Of a stretch of 64,000 bases of DNA, positions 1 to 7,757 are shown piece by piece (positions within the stretch are counted from its first letter, which is position 1; the number at the start of each line of letters is the position of its first letter). Both the position numbers and the translations under genes were made by a program. The notes under the pieces are model-generated. The model was given only the letters and a program-made list of their open reading frames with translations, was not told the origin of the DNA and ran no database searches. Origin of the DNA: Paenibacillus sp. NEAU-GSW1 (GTDB lineage: Bacteria; Bacillota; Bacilli; Paenibacillales; Paenibacillaceae); NCBI RefSeq assembly GCF_009737085.1, contig NZ_WOVL01000009.1:62001-126000 (forward strand). The letters are read 5' to 3'.

Positions 1-369
1 GGACAGCTTGTATGTCCCCAGCAAGCCGACAGGCAGCCGATCGCGATAAGTAATATTAAGATGCGCGAGCAGCCTGTCCCCTTCAAGCTCAAATCGCGCC
101 CCATCCAGCGTCACGCCTGCCGGCAGACCCTCGGCGATCTCGCTCAAATTCATTTTCATCAGATTGTTAACATCCGCTTCGGTCAGCACAAGCTCAGGCG
201 ACAGCCGCTTCACCATGCTGAGCGCTTTCGCCTGGATGTCAACCGGCTCGTACCGCAGATCCAAGCTTTCGCGAGGCGCGACATACGATTTCAGCCACAA
301 GCCCCCGGCAATAAGTACAATTGCCGCCGCTGCAATTAAGAGAATAAAACGTTTTAACCATTTTCCCAT
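1..369 (-). CDS. Partial membrane-anchored protein, YpmS/DUF2140-like
   Basis: The 5' 123 codons of a gene whose 3' end lies outside the window. The ATG at 369 has a GGAGGGGAG ribosome site about 9 bases upstream. Residues 1-28 form one N-terminal membrane segment (start MGKWLKRFILLIAAAA). The rest looks extracytoplasmic, with a helix around LTEADVNNLMKMNLSEI and then strand-like sequence ending LLGTYKLS at the edge. The order of anchor, short helix and lipid-binding-like beta sequence recalls the YpmS (DUF2140) family, but this is a resemblance only. It is divergent from ilvA. The function is unknown. Confidence 0.6.
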   Translation of the reverse strand, partial: MGKWLKRFILLIAAAAIVLIAGGLWLKSYVAPRESLDLRYEPVDIQAKALSMVKRLSPELVLTEADVNNLMKMNLSEIAEGLPAGVTLDGARFELEGDRLLAHLNITYRDRLPVGLLGTYKLS

Positions 370-443
370 TCCCGATGCTCTCCCCTCCGCTCCAAACCCT
401 CCCCGCAACCATAACTGATTACGGATTTATCTATTAAAAACAA

Positions 444-472
444 CTGCACGTTGCAAGCGAGAATGCTATAAT
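444..472 (+). promoter_or_regulatory. Possible ilvA promoter
   Basis: A perfect -10 box TATAAT (467-472) lies 17 bases after a poor -35 (CTGCAC, 444-449). It is 52 bases upstream of the ilvA start. I see no T-box or other leader structure here. Confidence 0.4.
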
Positions 473-523
473 GAATCATTCTAAGCTGTCGCAAGAAGCT
501 TAACATTCGAGAGGTGATCGCAC

Positions 524-1819
524 ATGGAATTCCAACCGACTCAACTGCAGCAACAATCGCAAACGCAAACTTCCGTCAAAATCGGGCTTGAAGAAATCGT
601 CCACGCGCAAATGCATTTGAAGGACGTCATTACACGGACGCCGCTCCAGTACAATCGTGTGCTCTCGGAGCGTTACGGCTGCACGGTATTGTTAAAACGG
701 GAAGATCTACAAATCGTCCGCTCTTTCAAAATTCGCGGCGCCTATCATCTGATGCGCTCGCTGCCGCCGGAGCGTCTCGCTTCGGGCGTCATTTGCGCCA
801 GCGCAGGCAACCACGCCCAAGGCGTCGCTTACTCCTGCCAAACGCTCGGCATTCCGGGCAAAATATATATGCCTAGCACGACGCCAAGGCAAAAGGTGCA
901 TCAAGTGAAATTTTTCGGCGGCACTTTTGTTGAGGTGATCTTAACCGGCGACACGTTTGACGATGCTTATGCCGAAGCTGTTGCCGAGAGCGAACGCAGC
1001 GGCATGGCGTTTGTCCATCCGTTCGACGATCCGAAAATTATCGCCGGCAACGGCACGATCGGCCAAGAGCTGATGGAAGCGGCCGAATCCGTTCCGGATT
1101 ACGTGCTGGTCACCGTCGGAGGCGGCGGACTTGCTGCCGGCGTTTCCTCTTACGTAAAGGCCGTCTCCCCCGCTACGAAGGTCATCGGCGTCGAGCCGGA
1201 AGGCGCGCCGTCGCTTCGTCAGGCGTTTGACGCCGGCCATGTCGTAACGCTGGAGCAGATCGAAAAATTCGTTGACGGAGCTGCCGTTAAGCGCGTCGGC
1301 GATATGACGTACGCCATCTGCCGCGAGCTGCTCGACGACGTTATTGCCGTTCCCGAGGGCAAAGTTTGTACGACGCTGCTCGATCTGTACAACGAAAACG
1401 CCATCGTTGCCGAACCGGCTGGCGCAGTACCGATCGCCGCGCTTGAGCAATTGCGCGAGGAAATTTCCGGCAAAACGGTCGTCTGCGTGATCAGCGGCGG
1501 CAACAATGACGTCGACCGGATGCAGGAGATCAAAGAGCGTTCGCTCATCTACGAAGGGCTCAAGCATTATTTTATGCTCAGCTTCCCGCAACGGGCTGGC
1601 GCGCTTCGCGAATTTCTTGATGACGTGCTCGGTCCAAACGATGACATTACCCGCTTTGAATATACGAAAAAGCACAATAAAGACAACGGCCCTTCCCTGG
1701 TCGGCATCGAGCTGAAGCATCGTGAAGACTACGAACCGCTCATCGGCAGAATGCAGAAGAAGGGCATTCAATTCGTTGAACTGAACAAGGATCCTGTTCT
1801 GTTCAACCTGCTTATCTGA
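524..1819 (+). CDS. ilvA: Threonine ammonia-lyase (threonine deaminase)
   Basis: A PLP enzyme that deaminates threonine to 2-oxobutanoate, the first committed step of isoleucine synthesis in the cytoplasm. The 431 residues match the usual length (about 420) of the Bacillus-type enzyme. The PLP lysine lies in SFKIRGAYH (Lys69), and the glycine-rich phosphate loop GGGGLA is near residue 200. The last ~90 residues, starting near YFMLSFPQRAGAL, form a single ACT-like regulatory domain. This single domain is typical of the shorter IlvA class, so feedback by isoleucine is likely. The ATG has a GAGAGGTGAT ribosome site. The gene stands alone, and its stop lies 9 bases from the convergent aldo/keto reductase. 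Confidence 0.95.
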   Translation: MEFQPTQLQQQSQTQTSVKIGLEEIVHAQMHLKDVITRTPLQYNRVLSERYGCTVLLKREDLQIVRSFKIRGAYHLMRSLPPERLASGVICASAGNHAQGVAYSCQTLGIPGKIYMPSTTPRQKVHQVKFFGGTFVEVILTGDTFDDAYAEAVAESERSGMAFVHPFDDPKIIAGNGTIGQELMEAAESVPDYVLVTVGGGGLAAGVSSYVKAVSPATKVIGVEPEGAPSLRQAFDAGHVVTLEQIEKFVDGAAVKRVGDMTYAICRELLDDVIAVPEGKVCTTLLDLYNENAIVAEPAGAVPIAALEQLREEISGKTVVCVISGGNNDVDRMQEIKERSLIYEGLKHYFMLSFPQRAGALREFLDDVLGPNDDITRFEYTKKHNKDNGPSLVGIELKHREDYEPLIGRMQKKGIQFVELNKDPVLFNLLI

Positions 1820-1827
1820 TTATTTTG

Positions 1828-2808
1828 TTACCAAGCGTATGCTTTAGGCGCATCTCCGCCCGGTCCCGGGAAAATTTCGTCGATCCGGGCGAGCGCCGCC
1901 TCATCAAGCTTCACTTCTAAAGCGCGCAGCGAGCGTTCAAACTGCTCCAGCGTCCGCACCCCGATAATCGGCGCGGTAACTGCCGGATTCGCCAGCAGCC
2001 AAGCCAGCGATACCAAATCCTCAGGTTCCCCGAGCTCATCGCAAAACTTTCCGTAAGCATCCAGCTGTTCCCGGTGTTTCTCCAGCCTTTTGTTATCCCC
2101 GCTTCTTCTACCCGCATCGCCGCGGCGATGATTGCCGGCAAGCAAGCCGCCATCAAGCGGACTCCATGGAATGACGCCAAGACCAAGCGCCATCGAGGCA
2201 GGCAGCACTTCCAGCTCAGGCAATCGGCATAACAAATTGTATTTATGCTGCTCCGAAATGAGGCCCAGATGTCCTCTCGCTTTCGCCTCGCCTTGCGCTA
2301 CCGCAATATCCCAGCCAGCAAAATTGCTCGATCCGACATAACCGATTTTCCCTTGGGCAGCAGCCGTCTCGAAAGCGGTCCAAAGCTCGTTCCAGTTGAT
2401 ATTGCGGTCAACGTGATGCATTTGATACAGCTCGATATGATCGGTTTGCAGACGTTTCAGCGAGCCTTCAAGATGGCGGCGAATTTTGTACGCGGACAAC
2501 CCGGCGTCGCGATTCGGTCCGTCATAAGTATCATGCATGTCGCCGTATACTTTGGTAGCGAGCACTGTGCGCTCGCGGCGACCGCCGCCTTTTTTGAACC
2601 AGCGGCCGATTATTTCTTCCGTGCGGCCGGCATTTTCGCCCCAGCCGTATATGTTTGCAGTGTCGATGAAGTTAATGCCGGCGTCAAGCGCCGCATCCAA
2701 AATGCGAAATGATTCCCGTTCGTCCGTATCCACGCCGAAATTCATTGTGCCAAGACATAGGCGGCTAACACGAAGTCCTGACTGTCCTAAGTATGTAAAA
2801 TCCATCAA
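1828..2808 (-). CDS. Aldo/keto reductase
   Basis: An NADP(H)-dependent reductase of the aldo/keto reductase superfamily, 326 residues, presumably a cytoplasmic TIM barrel. Visible family marks are the N-terminal GLRVSRLCLGTMNFG, the catalytic aspartate/tyrosine region FIDTANIYGWGENAG, the lysine in TVLATKVYGDM and the histidine in LYQMHHVDRNINW. The cofactor region near the C-terminus reads TAPIIGVRTLEQFERSL. The start ATG has a GAGGTGAATGGTTG site. It belongs to the YghZ/IolS-like group of short-chain aldehyde reductases. The substrate cannot be read from sequence. Confidence 0.9.
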   Translation of the reverse strand: MMDFTYLGQSGLRVSRLCLGTMNFGVDTDERESFRILDAALDAGINFIDTANIYGWGENAGRTEEIIGRWFKKGGGRRERTVLATKVYGDMHDTYDGPNRDAGLSAYKIRRHLEGSLKRLQTDHIELYQMHHVDRNINWNELWTAFETAAAQGKIGYVGSSNFAGWDIAVAQGEAKARGHLGLISEQHKYNLLCRLPELEVLPASMALGLGVIPWSPLDGGLLAGNHRRGDAGRRSGDNKRLEKHREQLDAYGKFCDELGEPEDLVSLAWLLANPAVTAPIIGVRTLEQFERSLRALEVKLDEAALARIDEIFPGPGGDAPKAYAW

Positions 2809-2839
2809 CCATTCACCTCTGCTTCTAAAATGTTGTTGA

Positions 2840-3318
2840 GAAAACCTCTATCGAGGCATTTCGAAGATGTGCGACCGCGCTTAAAGGTAGGTTTTATCGC
2901 CAATAAGAATTTGTTCTTCCGACAAGCTCGGAAACTTGTAAATTCTTATGTGGTCAAAAAGTCCGCTTTTGATCACGAAGTCATTCAAGGTGCAAACTCG
3001 ACGTCGAACCTTGAACTTAGCCGAAAATAAGCGAATGCTTCCGAAGCCATGTTTCCTTCAGAAACATTTTAGGTTCTCACATAGCACAACACTAAGCTCC
3101 GATCCTCATTTTCTAGCTTTATTCAACCTTCTGAAGCGTTTTGAAAAAACGCAGCTCCGGAAGCGATGCTAGTGTGCTGAAAACCGAACTTTTTGAACTC
3201 TTATTTAAATTTTTTTCATTCCAACCCCATTATACAAAAATAATAAATTTCATCCAAATTGCGTTCACAATGGCATGACAATTGCCCGCTATACTTGCGG
3301 CAGGAGGTGCGTTAACTA
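2840..3318. other. Gene-free 479-bp stretch with hairpins
   Basis: No convincing coding frame is present. Short open frames occur but lack good ribosome sites and protein-like composition. Stem-loops are visible: GCGTTTT/AAAACGC at 3136-3152, extended outward by CTTC/GAAG, and interleaved TTCCG/CGGAA and ACAAG/CTTGT arms near 2917-2940. From memory this resembles intergenic repeats dispersed in Paenibacillus genomes, which I cannot verify here. Confidence 0.4.
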
Positions 3319-4497
3319 ATGGCCATGTTTACCCGCTATCGCCAGCCAAAGCTTCTTATTTTGTACGCATCGTACGGAGAAGGACATGTGCAGGCTGCCC
3401 GCGCAATACGAGACGCGCTTGAGGAGCAGGGCAATTACAGAACCGTACTGATTGACCTAATGGCCGAATCGCATCCTTGGCTAAACGAAATGACACGCAA
3501 ATTTTACCTGAAAAGCTACACGAGCATGCCTGCCCTATACGGCTGGATGTACGACGTAACGCGCCCGATGAAACATAACTCGCTATTCGGCGGCTTCCTG
3601 CACTCCATCGGCCGCGATAAAATCAAACGGCTTATCGCGGAAGAACAGCCTGATGCCGTCATTCACACCTTCCCGCTTTTCGCGCTGCCCGCATTGAAAC
3701 AGAAGCCCCGCTACCGCGCGAGCAATCCGCCATCATACGCCGTCATTACTGACTTCGATCTCCACCGCCGCTGGGTGCATCCCGGCATCGACCGTTATTA
3801 TGTTCCGACCGATGATCTCAAGCAAGAGCTTGGCTCGCTCGGCATTCGCCCAAGCCGCGTGCAAGTCAGCGGCATTCCGCTCAAGCGCGGATTCCGCAGC
3901 GTAGCGCCCGATATCAGCCTTTACCGTAAATTTGGTTTAGATGCGGAACGTCCGACAATACTGTTAATGGCAGGAGCGCACGGCGTCATGCCGGATATCG
4001 CCAAGCTATGCGCCGGACTGCTGGAGCAGCATGACGGCGTGCAAATCGCGCTCGTCTGCGGCCGCAACCGCAAGCTGCAGCAGCAAATCGCCAGCCGTTT
4101 CAAACAGCATCCGCATGCGGACCGGCTCCGTTTGTTCGGTTTTGTCGAGCAAATTCACGAGCTGATGTCGCTTTCGACCTGCCTCGTTACCAAGCCAGGC
4201 GGCGTTACGCTATCGGAGGCGATTGCCGCAGGCCTGCCGATCTTTATCTACCGTCCGGTTCCCGGACAAGAAAAACAGAACGCCGTCTATCTCCAGTCAA
4301 AAGGCGCGGCTGTCATTTGCTATAAGCCGGCTGAGCTGATTGCCAGCCTCCTTGGCGTTATCAACGATCCCGAGCGGCTGATGAACAGCAGAGCTTGCAT
4401 CAACCGGCTGCAATTGTCCGACGCTTCGGCGGACTCGATTGCCCGCGATATTTTGACCCAATTAGGCGCAGGGCAAACGTTGTCCTCCGCGCCATGA
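3319..4497 (+). CDS. UgtP-like diacylglycerol glucosyltransferase (GT28/MGDG synthase family)
   Basis: A 392-residue membrane-associated glycosyltransferase. It probably adds glucose from UDP-glucose to diacylglycerol, making the glycolipid anchor of lipoteichoic acid. The N-terminal acceptor half begins LILYASYGEGHVQAARAI, the signature of the MGDG-synthase N domain. The C-terminal GT28 half holds ILLMAGAHGV, the sugar-nucleotide loop VTKPGGVTLSEAIAAGLP and the PVPGQEKQNA segment. Length matches B. subtilis UgtP (382). The start has AGGAGG 9 bases upstream. An MFS protein follows after 38 bases, as in the staphylococcal ypfP-ltaA pair. Paralogs of unknown acceptor exist in this genus, so the exact product is inferred. 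Confidence 0.85.
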   Translation: MAMFTRYRQPKLLILYASYGEGHVQAARAIRDALEEQGNYRTVLIDLMAESHPWLNEMTRKFYLKSYTSMPALYGWMYDVTRPMKHNSLFGGFLHSIGRDKIKRLIAEEQPDAVIHTFPLFALPALKQKPRYRASNPPSYAVITDFDLHRRWVHPGIDRYYVPTDDLKQELGSLGIRPSRVQVSGIPLKRGFRSVAPDISLYRKFGLDAERPTILLMAGAHGVMPDIAKLCAGLLEQHDGVQIALVCGRNRKLQQQIASRFKQHPHADRLRLFGFVEQIHELMSLSTCLVTKPGGVTLSEAIAAGLPIFIYRPVPGQEKQNAVYLQSKGAAVICYKPAELIASLLGVINDPERLMNSRACINRLQLSDASADSIARDILTQLGAGQTLSSAP

Positions 4498-4535
4498 CGG
4501 CTGCCTCACTATTACCTTGACGATAAGGAGCCTAT

Positions 4536-5723
4536 TTGCCTGTGAAAATAAAGAACAACCCTTGGTTCGGCGCGGAGATGCGGCTTATCTCCGTTATTTT
4601 ATTTATCGTCGAATTTGTGCGCGGCGCCGTCCTCATCAGCCTTCTTCCGATCTATGGCCAAAAAAATCTCGGCCTGTCTCTCGACATTATCGGGGTGGCG
4701 ATAACTGCCCATTATTTGACCGATACATTGCTCAAAATGGCGATCGGCTATTTGCTCGACCGTTTCTCCATCCGTTTCGTCGTGCAAATCGGCTTGCTCC
4801 TCTCGCTGCTGGGCGTATTTTTGTTCCAGTTCGCGGAGACAGGATGGCTGTTCATTGCGGCTTCTGCCCTGTACGGGATCGGGATGTCGCCGATTTGGAT
4901 CGTCTGCTTGACGAAGGTCACTTCTGATCAGCGCGCTACGCAAATGGGCTTTCTCTATACGATCTGGTTTGTCGGACTGGGCTCCGGACCGATTGTGTGC
5001 AACATCCTGCTCGACTATAACGCCGCATTCACCTATTATTTGCTGCTCGCTCTTGCGACCATCAGCTGGCTGCTGTCCTTCTTCATGAGCAGCGCGCGCG
5101 CCAATGACCTTAAACCGATTCCGATACGCGATCAATTTACCGTCCTCGCCTCTCAACTGCGGCAAATGCGGCTGCTGCTGCCCGGCATGATTTTGCAAAC
5201 GGCAGGAGCCAGCATGCTGGTTCCGGTTCTGCCAAGCTTTGCGGAAAAACATCTGGGCATCCCCGGAGCCCAGTATTCGTTGCTGCTTACGCTCGGAGGA
5301 ATATTCGCGGCCGCGGGTATGATGCCGATGGGCAGATTGTCGGACAAGCTCGACAGTAAAAAGAGCTTTCTCGTTTTCGGTTTTTTCATTTTCGCGTTCG
5401 GATTATATGTATTGGCATTGAAGCTCCCGTTTTGGTATTGTTTAATCATCGCGATCGCTTTGGGCTTGTCATACGCCGCAATTCTCCCGTCGTGGAACGC
5501 TTTGCTGGCCGCTTACGTACCGCCTAAACAGGAGGGGCTTGGCTGGGGCATTTTATCCACCATCGAAGGACTTGGCGTCATGATCGGACCACTGGCCGGC
5601 GGATTTATTGCGGCTTCCTACGGAGAGCCCTCCGTCGTCTGGATTAGCGCCGTATTGTTCGCATTGATCGGTTTGTTCTATTTATTTCTCCCGTCGAAGG
5701 TATTAAGCGGCAGCAGCCATTAG
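4536..5723 (+). CDS. MFS transporter, LtaA-like glycolipid flippase candidate
   Basis: A 395-residue major facilitator protein with about 12 membrane segments. TTG (4536) is taken as the start because AAGGAG ends 5 bases before it; GTG at 4542 is the alternative. The MFS loop motif between segments 2 and 3 reads GYLLDRFSIRF. The matching C-half motif is MGRLSDKLDSKKS. Close coupling to the UgtP-like gene suggests it flips glucosyl-diacylglycerol, by analogy with LtaA. Drug or sugar export cannot be excluded. Confidence 0.8.
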   Translation: MPVKIKNNPWFGAEMRLISVILFIVEFVRGAVLISLLPIYGQKNLGLSLDIIGVAITAHYLTDTLLKMAIGYLLDRFSIRFVVQIGLLLSLLGVFLFQFAETGWLFIAASALYGIGMSPIWIVCLTKVTSDQRATQMGFLYTIWFVGLGSGPIVCNILLDYNAAFTYYLLLALATISWLLSFFMSSARANDLKPIPIRDQFTVLASQLRQMRLLLPGMILQTAGASMLVPVLPSFAEKHLGIPGAQYSLLLTLGGIFAAAGMMPMGRLSDKLDSKKSFLVFGFFIFAFGLYVLALKLPFWYCLIIAIALGLSYAAILPSWNALLAAYVPPKQEGLGWGILSTIEGLGVMIGPLAGGFIAASYGEPSVVWISAVLFALIGLFYLFLPSKVLSGSSH

Positions 5724-5784
5724 TTGAATCGGCCCCCTAGAACCTCCGCCCTCCGCTGACTGGAAGAATCGAGGTTAAGCCATT

Positions 5785-6417
5785 ATGTTTATGAAGCTTT
5801 GGTATTCGGCAATTTCTATGATTGGCAATGTAAAGTTGGCTTTTGAAAGCATCGACCTTGAAAATTTGCAGCGCACCTTAGAAAGCTTCGCTGAATTCGG
5901 CCCGCTGCTCGGCATTGCACTGCCGCTGCTGGAAGCCTTTCTGCCTTTTCTCCCGCTTCTGGTTATCGTCGCTGCGAACGCCAATATTTTCGGCCTATGG
6001 TTCGGCTTCCTGTTCTCTTGGGTCGGCGTATCGATCGGAGCAGTGTGTGTCTTTATGATCAGCCGCAAGCTCGGACACAATGTAAAAGCGCGAATTGAAA
6101 AACGTTTTCCTCGTTCGGAGCGCTTTTTCAACTGGGTGGACCGCAAAGGCTTTACGCCATTATTTCTGCTTGCGTGCTTCCCGTTCTCGCCCTCCTCGCT
6201 CATCAATATCGTATCCGGCTTGAGCTCTGTTCCCTTTCGCACGTTCGTTATCGCAACAGTGCTGGGCAAAGCGGTCATGATCCTAAGCATCTCGCTGCTC
6301 AGCTTCGATATCGGCAGCTTCCGCGACGAGCCATGGCGCATCTTTGTGACCATCGGCGTCATACTGCTCATGTGGTTCGGCGGCAAAAGGCTGGAGTCGC
6401 GTTATCACATCAGCTAA
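5785..6417 (+). CDS. TVP38/TMEM64 (VTT-domain) membrane protein
   Basis: A 210-residue polytopic membrane protein of the DedA/VTT superfamily, a group implicated in lipid (undecaprenyl phosphate or phospholipid) scrambling. The core includes LLVIVAANANIFGLWFGFLF, the conserved amphipathic region FNWVDRKGFTPLFLLACFPF, and SPSSLINIVSGLSSVPFR with its re-entrant-loop glycine/serine. The last segment ends near MWFGGKRLESR. GAGG lies about 10 bases before the ATG. It is the third gene of the glycolipid operon, which fits a lipid-handling role; this is inference. Confidence 0.85.
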   Translation: MFMKLWYSAISMIGNVKLAFESIDLENLQRTLESFAEFGPLLGIALPLLEAFLPFLPLLVIVAANANIFGLWFGFLFSWVGVSIGAVCVFMISRKLGHNVKARIEKRFPRSERFFNWVDRKGFTPLFLLACFPFSPSSLINIVSGLSSVPFRTFVIATVLGKAVMILSISLLSFDIGSFRDEPWRIFVTIGVILLMWFGGKRLESRYHIS

Positions 6418-6437
6418 CGAGAGGGGTCTGTTTCGTC

Positions 6438-6776
6438 GTGTTTTATCCGCTGATATCGGCTAACACTGTAAATATTACGGGGACTTTGATCGCGGTAACG
6501 ATTTGTATTTTGCTGCTCGTTGCGATGTTTCTGTTCATTCGCGTCTCCACCGATGAATCCGAGAAATATAAAGACTTGAAAGAAATGATCGAGACGCTGT
6601 TCGGCACGCCCGCCCATCTTCGTCCGGATACGGAACTGAACCGCCGCAACGATGAGGCTGCCGCTGCAGCAGCTCCACGCGATGCGAGCCCGTTCTCTGA
6701 ACCATGTCCGGCATGCGGTCACACCGTATCGGAGCAGCACGCCGAATGTCCGTCATGCGGGCTGCGCTTGATGTAG
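6438..6776 (+). CDS. Small membrane protein with C-terminal zinc ribbon
   Basis: A 112-residue protein. GTG at 6438 follows an AGAGGGG site and gives a sensible N-terminus with one membrane helix (ITGTLIAVTICILLLVAMFL). An acidic helix, an alanine-rich linker and a CPACG...CPSCG zinc ribbon at the very C-terminus follow. It lies 20 bases after the TVP38 gene, presumably in the same transcript. Its function is unknown. Confidence 0.7.
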   Translation: MFYPLISANTVNITGTLIAVTICILLLVAMFLFIRVSTDESEKYKDLKEMIETLFGTPAHLRPDTELNRRNDEAAAAAAPRDASPFSEPCPACGHTVSEQHAECPSCGLRLM

Positions 6777-6871
6777 CTCGGTTCATCCATTTTCGTACTT
6801 CCCTCGCTCATACATTCCTTCCTTTTGAGGCAAACTGTTGGAGCATCCACAGCCGAAAGGAGGAGGCGCAA

Positions 6872-7015
6872 TTGTCAGGTGAAAACCCGTCCCACAAACA
6901 GCTAGCGGCAAGCAAAGCGCAGGCCCAGGCTGACCGCAACGGCGTTGGCAAGCAGAGGGCAAGCGAGCTTCAGTCCGAAGCAGACAAGGCTGCAGTAACG
7001 AAGCACGGATTATAA
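6872..7015 (+). CDS. Small hydrophilic protein, 47 aa
   Basis: TTG start with a near-perfect AAAGGAGGAGG site. The product is hydrophilic and Ala/Gln/Lys-rich (KQLAASKAQAQADRNGVGKQ), predicted helical, with no cysteines. The composition faintly recalls small acid-soluble spore proteins, but no family motif is visible. CACGGATTATA ends the gene and recurs 28 bases later, just before the next gene. Confidence 0.6.
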   Translation: MSGENPSHKQLAASKAQAQADRNGVGKQRASELQSEADKAAVTKHGL

Positions 7016-7065
7016 ATGTTGGACTTGCTTAAACACGGATTATAAGCAAAGGGAAGGACGAACAT

Positions 7066-7371
7066 ATGAACGAGCATCATAGCAACAAAAGCTCGCATAA
7101 TCAGATGGACCCTGTTTCCGGCGAGCATGTCGAAGTAGACGGCGTTTATGAAAATGAATGGGGCCGCGTGGAGAAGCTGGACCGCGGAGACGTATTCCCG
7201 GCCGATCCGCAGAACGGAACGACCGAATGGGAGCTTATCGAACTCGATTTCGACAATCACCATGACGGACGGACCGATCCTCGTCTCATTCCGAAGGACG
7301 ATGATGACAATCCGGAAGCGCACATGCAGCATCCGCGCCGCCATAAAGGCAGCAACAAAACGGATAAATGA
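7066..7371 (+). CDS. Hypothetical acidic/histidine-rich protein, 101 aa
   Basis: The ATG follows GGGAAGG. The centre (SGEHVEVDGVYENEWGR...LDRGDVFPADP...WELIELDF) resembles the short YjzC-like module, in which a glycine turn, a hydrophobic G-D-x-F/L-P motif and W-x-L occur in order. The C-terminal tail is rich in His, Asp and Lys. No enzymatic motif is present. It is probably the last gene of the rightward cluster, since a terminator follows at 7387. Confidence 0.65.
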   Translation: MNEHHSNKSSHNQMDPVSGEHVEVDGVYENEWGRVEKLDRGDVFPADPQNGTTEWELIELDFDNHHDGRTDPRLIPKDDDDNPEAHMQHPRRHKGSNKTDK

Positions 7372-7386
7372 GCTTCCATGCATGAG

Positions 7387-7432
7387 AAAACGGGCTGTTT
7401 CCCGATTAGGTTCGGGAACAGTCCGTTTTTTA
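7387..7432 (+). terminator. Rho-independent terminator
   Basis: A long stem (AAAACGGGCTGTTTCCCGA with TCGGGAACAGTCCGTTTT, one bulge) runs straight into a T tract, 15 bases after the stop codon at 7371. Confidence 0.9.
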
Positions 7433-7757
7433 TGCGGGCGGCGCAGCTGGGGTGGAAGCTGCAGGATTTGCGAAGCTGATTCGCTATATAACGAATCAGC
7501 TTTCGCTATAATGCGCCTAAACCTGTCCGCTCCAGCTAAAGTTTACGGTACAAGGAAAATAGGTTCGCAATTTGCGAACCTATTTTCTTTAATTGCGAAT
7601 TATAATGCGCTATTGGGTCATTCGTTGCACCGAAACGGCAAATTAGCGAACTTCTTTTCGCTAATTTGAGAAGCTGATTCGTTGGAGCGTCAAAGAAGTA
7701 GCAGTTACTTTACGAGGCCGAACGCCGGCCGGCCGACGAACGAGCATCAGCCGACAA
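7433..7757. repeat. Intergenic hairpin array (three TTCG/CGAA stems)
   Basis: No gene is seen. There are three strong inverted repeats: AAGCTGATTCG/CGAATCAGCTT (7473-7483/7492-7502), a 33-bp palindrome with arms GAAAATAGGTTCGCAA (7555-7587), and CAAATTAGCGAA/TTCGCTAATTTG (7639-7650/7657-7668). GAAGCTGATTCG returns at 7670-7681. The spacers share CTATAATGCGCC and ATTATAATGCGCT. The pattern looks like a built-up intergenic repeat family. Confidence 0.7.

Noticed and set aside
444-523. T-box or amino-acid leader before ilvA
   Set aside because: The space between -10 and start is only about 50 bases, with no T-box core or antiterminator.
941-1771. Long leftward open frame opposite ilvA
   Set aside because: The frame mirrors the coding bias of ilvA, has no ribosome site and gives no recognisable protein.
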